Positions 7,265-9,554 of a DNA stretch of 9,554 bases are shown here, in pieces. The position numbers and the translations under genes were made by a program. Position 1 is the first letter of the stretch, and each line of letters begins with the position of its first letter. The stretch is from Acidobacteriota bacterium (GTDB lineage Bacteria > Acidobacteriota > Terriglobia > Terriglobales > Acidobacteriaceae): assembly GCA_021805955.1 (NCBI GenBank), contig JAJZDO010001088.1, positions 1-9,554 on the forward strand. Direction: 5' to 3'. A model generated the notes under the pieces. That model saw nothing but the letters and a program-made list of their open reading frames with translations, made no database searches and had not been told where the DNA came from.

Positions 7265-7320
7265 TTCACATCTCCTCTCGTGTTAGTTTGTTGTGTTTGG
7301 AACCGGCGTATCAGAGGTCG

Positions 7321-8793
7321 TCAAAATACAAAATCAACTCCTGATATGAACTTATTGTCGCGATAGAATCTGTTGTTGCTTCCCGGGATAGGCTGTTGGT
7401 AGCTGAAGGAATACTGCGTCTCCAATTTAATGTTGGGACGCGCAAAGATCTGCAAACCTGGGCTATAGATGTTTCGAGTGTCGTAACGGGACATGCCATT
7501 TAACCGATCCGTCGGAGAGTTAACCCCGTCATAGCGCATAAGACCTATGAGCCAGGGATAAAACCAGTACTCGGCTTCAAGGAACCCACCGGAAAAAGTC
7601 ACCGGGGTTACAGGCACGAAGCCCGTGCGACCCTCGTTCAATGCTTCATTCGAATCATGTGCGTGCTCCATGAGGCCCCAGAGTTCAAAATCTCCTCTGA
7701 ACCTGTAGTCAAACGCGCCACCAGCGCGATAGAAAGGCTCGTGAATCGTTGGCAGTCCCGCGTATAAGGTTCCGCCCTGATTTAGGGCATTGTCGCCAAA
7801 GTAACCGAAGCCGTTGAATTTTATCCATGTGTGGTCGTGAACGCCAGTCGGACCAGATGCCTGGATTTGTTTGCGGATGGCAGGGTTTCGCTCCAGATTC
7901 CATCCTTGCCAAAAATTGATATACACGTCTTTTGAGTTCCGCGCGGACAGTGGCGCCGTCCCATACAAAGCGTTCTCTCCGTCCACAATTGAGACTGTCC
8001 ACCAGGTATAGCCCTGATGCGGATATCCACCTAACTCAATTCCGCGCTGTGGCGATGCAAATGTAAATGGATTGGCCGTCGTGCCGACGAGTGGCCCGGT
8101 CCCACTGGGGTTGACATAGGCCGTCTCATCGTAAATTGCGTAGTCTGTGAGGTTGATCGTGCGCGCCTGTGTAAACGGCAAGTCAAGCTCGAACTGTCCA
8201 TACCTTACATTGAGATCGTTTTTGGGAACATGCAGATAATAGCCTATAAAGTTATTCGCTTTGATGTAGGCGTCTCCCAGTCCACCATCAGCTCCGGATC
8301 CTGCTGTAGCAAGATCGTCGTCAATCCAGAATTCAAGCGAAGGGCCAAGACTGCTGGCGGCAATAATAGTGAAAGTGTTCGGTTCGAAAATATCCGTTTG
8401 CGGAACAAATCCCTGCGCGACGGTTACTGCCGATGGCTGCGGGCTGTTGTAATTGAAGTAGCCTGAATAGCGGAATGCGATTGGGAGGATCGGAAGTTCT
8501 CCTGGCCACATAGAATGGGGAAATGCCTCTTTCTGAGCTGGCGCGCCGAGCATCAATGGCGGCACCTTTACAAAATCCTCATCATCTTTCGGAAATTTAA
8601 AGCCATTTATCTTGAACGCAAGGCCGAAATCATTGAGCTCAGGCCAATTGTTGTGACATGTGGAGCATGCTGTTTTGTACTTCCGCGCGAATGCGGGAAT
8701 CGCCGCAGCACGCGGAGCTGAAGCCAGAATCACTATCAGAATTGTTGCTGCTAAAAGTGTGGTTCCAGATGAAACTCTGATCTCATGATTCAT
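7321..8793 (-). CDS. Outer-membrane beta-barrel with N-terminal single-heme cytochrome domain (Cyc2-like layout)
   Basis: The 490-residue protein has a signal peptide (core at about 11-27, cleavage near RAAA at 31), then at once a short heme segment: AIPAFARKYKTACSTCH (CSTCH 43-47) followed by PELNDFGLAFKINGF. The remaining 400 residues are rich in alternating aromatic and polar strands and end in Phe (GVDFVF), the usual beta-barrel C-terminal signal for outer-membrane insertion. A heme domain directly at the mature N-terminus, fused to a barrel, is the arrangement of Cyc2 iron-oxidase cytochromes, whose start reads similarly (FARQTG..C..CH...P.L..FG..F). Length fits that family. Here the RQTG part is RKYK, so it may belong to the broader group of heme-bearing barrels found in Acidobacteria and metal reducers. 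The start has GGGAGGA ten bases upstream. It is the first gene of the operon and should carry electrons across the outer membrane. Confidence 0.93.
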   Translation of the reverse strand: MNHEIRVSSGTTLLAATILIVILASAPRAAAIPAFARKYKTACSTCHNNWPELNDFGLAFKINGFKFPKDDEDFVKVPPLMLGAPAQKEAFPHSMWPGELPILPIAFRYSGYFNYNSPQPSAVTVAQGFVPQTDIFEPNTFTIIAASSLGPSLEFWIDDDLATAGSGADGGLGDAYIKANNFIGYYLHVPKNDLNVRYGQFELDLPFTQARTINLTDYAIYDETAYVNPSGTGPLVGTTANPFTFASPQRGIELGGYPHQGYTWWTVSIVDGENALYGTAPLSARNSKDVYINFWQGWNLERNPAIRKQIQASGPTGVHDHTWIKFNGFGYFGDNALNQGGTLYAGLPTIHEPFYRAGGAFDYRFRGDFELWGLMEHAHDSNEALNEGRTGFVPVTPVTFSGGFLEAEYWFYPWLIGLMRYDGVNSPTDRLNGMSRYDTRNIYSPGLQIFARPNIKLETQYSFSYQQPIPGSNNRFYRDNKFISGVDFVF

Positions 8794-9121
8794 CGCTGAC
8801 AGTTCCTCCCGTGTCGTGTTTCCAATCCGATCACTTGCGGTGAATTACTTTGTACTTGATTGCGTTTCATAGCGTATGACAAGTGGATTCACAGATAGTC
8901 CCGGATACCCGGCGCATCGGCGACTTTGGAGAATTGTTCGTCATATGCTCGGAAGCCGTGGAGGACTTATCCGCATCAGGCTGCCTGCGGGTTCATAACG
9001 CTTGCTGTCCTATTTGCTATTCCCGCCAGATCATTGCCGCATTCGCTGCGCGCTCTCCAACCTCTCTTGCTTCCTTTAGACCACCTTCACCACAGGTATG
9101 ACTGTGATGACCGTCACATTC
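8794..9121 (-). promoter_or_regulatory. Upstream region of the cytochrome operon
   Basis: No gene is convincing in these 328 bases. Open frames on the plus strand (8883-9101, 8926-9159) lack a ribosome site and domain character. The operon promoter should lie here; a TTGTCA occurs at about 8876-8881 (minus strand), but no good -10 element is at the proper distance. A CRP/FNR-type palindrome sits at the far end (9103-9118). Confidence 0.45.
9103..9118. promoter_or_regulatory. CRP/FNR-type palindrome TGTGA-N6-TCACA
   Basis: TGTGATGACCGTCACA has two perfect five-base half-sites with a 6-base centre, identical to the core consensus bound by CRP and close to other CRP/FNR-superfamily sites. It lies 310 bases upstream of the barrel gene's start codon. 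That is far for a classical activator site unless the transcript has a long leader. It could respond to a nucleotide or redox signal; no cognate regulator is in the window. Confidence 0.4.
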
Positions 9122-9300
9122 TTACGTGCGAGTTATATACAGGCGGCCCCGGGACGTAATATTTTCAAGACTGTGGATTTTCATTGCACGCAGATGCTCC
9201 ATTGCGTTGTCATGGATATCTCTGCATTTTGGTGGAAAACCTGCCCGCTCCGCGCTGCTGAAAGGCCTGATTCTGGCTAATTCCAGTGTAAGTTCGGTTA
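9122..9300 (-). pseudogene. Possible C-terminal remnant of a gene cut by the right-hand IS
   Basis: A minus-strand frame stopping at 9122 encodes about 59 residues before the presumed insertion-sequence edge near 9300: LTLELARIRPFSSAERAGF, then CRDIHDNAMEHLRAMKIHS and ENITSRGRLYITRT. The mix of residues looks like ordinary soluble protein rather than a shadow frame. Further upstream the frame continues antisense to the transposase, where it is unlikely to be coding. No family is recognised; it may also be chance. Confidence 0.25.
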
Positions 9301-9372
9301 TATAAAAGCCCCATATCGGGAGAGGGACGTATTCTTGATCCAGCATGAAACGGATGCCTGATTTGAGCGTTT

Positions 9373-9554
9373 GTGAGGTGTCTGGGTAGAAGCGACGGAA
9401 GGAAGTTGTCCGAGGCGGCGTTGAATAAGCGTCGTCGGCTTGCGGTGAAGATGGTTCTGAGCGGGGCGACCATCGCCGCAACGGCGAGGCAGTGCGAGTT
9501 GGCTGTGCGCACAGCGTGGGGAACGGTGAAGGCGTATCGGCAGGGCGGCTGGCC
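9373..9554 (+). CDS. IS630-family transposase, N-terminal part (cut by window edge)
   Basis: A frame from GTG 9373 runs to the window end (60 codons). The product contains SDGRKLSEAALNKRRRLAVK, then a helix-turn-helix segment (GATIAATARQCELAVRTAWG) and TVKAYRQGGW. DGRKL at the start and GGW at the end of the HTH region are typical of one IS630 subgroup (DDE transposases using TA target sites). It differs from the transposase at 1212-2312, so the two are separate element types. The exact start is uncertain: a TTG at KLSEAAL is an alternative, and no strong ribosome site is seen. The catalytic core lies beyond the window. The element's left end probably falls near 9295-9310, but the terminal repeat cannot be defined with one end only. 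Confidence 0.75.
   Translation, partial: MRCLGRSDGRKLSEAALNKRRRLAVKMVLSGATIAATARQCELAVRTAWGTVKAYRQGGW

Noticed and set aside
2441..8793. Composite transposon carrying the cytochrome genes
   Set aside because: The flanking transposases are clearly of different IS630 subgroups and lie in opposite orientations with no shared terminal repeats, so joint mobilisation is unsupported.
8883..9159. Two overlapping plus-strand frames upstream of the barrel gene
   Set aside because: They have no ribosome site, no domain features, and cover the palindrome and presumed promoter region; treated as non-coding.
1..9554. CRISPR arrays, tRNA or rRNA genes
   Set aside because: I saw no regularly spaced direct repeats, no tRNA-like T-arm/anticodon pattern and no conserved rRNA segments on either strand by eye.

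Overview
The window looks like chromosomal DNA from a member of the Acidobacteriota (class Terriglobia or near it). This is inferred from protein style: a response regulator with an LILCVD-type start, a small Arg/Glu-rich protein, carboxypeptidase-like tails on secreted proteins, and IS630-type transposases. No rRNA or marker gene is present to prove it. The first kilobase and the transposase are visibly GC-rich. The central cytochrome block is noticeably less so.

Layout. Bases 1-202 hold the start of a response-regulator gene (minus strand) that runs off or breaks at the left edge, inside a sequence repeated in inverted orientation at 616-646. Bases 203-748 have no convincing gene. A small minus-strand gene (781-1032) is followed by a hairpin terminator. 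Bases 1212-2312 are an IS630-family transposase gene broken by a one-base frameshift.

Bases 2441-8793 are the core of the window: a minus-strand, operon-like run of five exported electron-transfer or accessory proteins. In transcription order they are (1) an outer-membrane beta-barrel with one c-type heme site directly after the signal peptide (the layout of Cyc2-type cytochrome-porins), (2) a periplasmic type-1 copper protein with a complete His-Cys-His-Met ligand set, (3) a membrane-anchored cytochrome c with six CXXCH motifs, (4) a membrane-anchored single-heme cytochrome c, and (5) an exported protein of unknown family. Genes 3-4 overlap by four bases (ATGA) and genes 4-5 are 5 bases apart, so the distal part is probably translationally coupled.

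Taken together, the cluster can be read as an electron path between the cell surface and the inner membrane: barrel heme, copper protein, multiheme chain, membrane. This resembles in principle the outer-membrane cytochrome plus rusticyanin plus periplasmic cytochrome system of iron oxidisers, but with different components. The direction of flow and the substrate (Fe(II), Fe(III), electrode, other) cannot be read from the sequence.

Upstream of the operon lies a leader of about 330 bases and a perfect TGTGA-N6-TCACA palindrome (9103-9118). The right edge holds the start of a second, different IS630-family transposase (plus strand), so the cytochrome block is bracketed by two unrelated insertion sequences.
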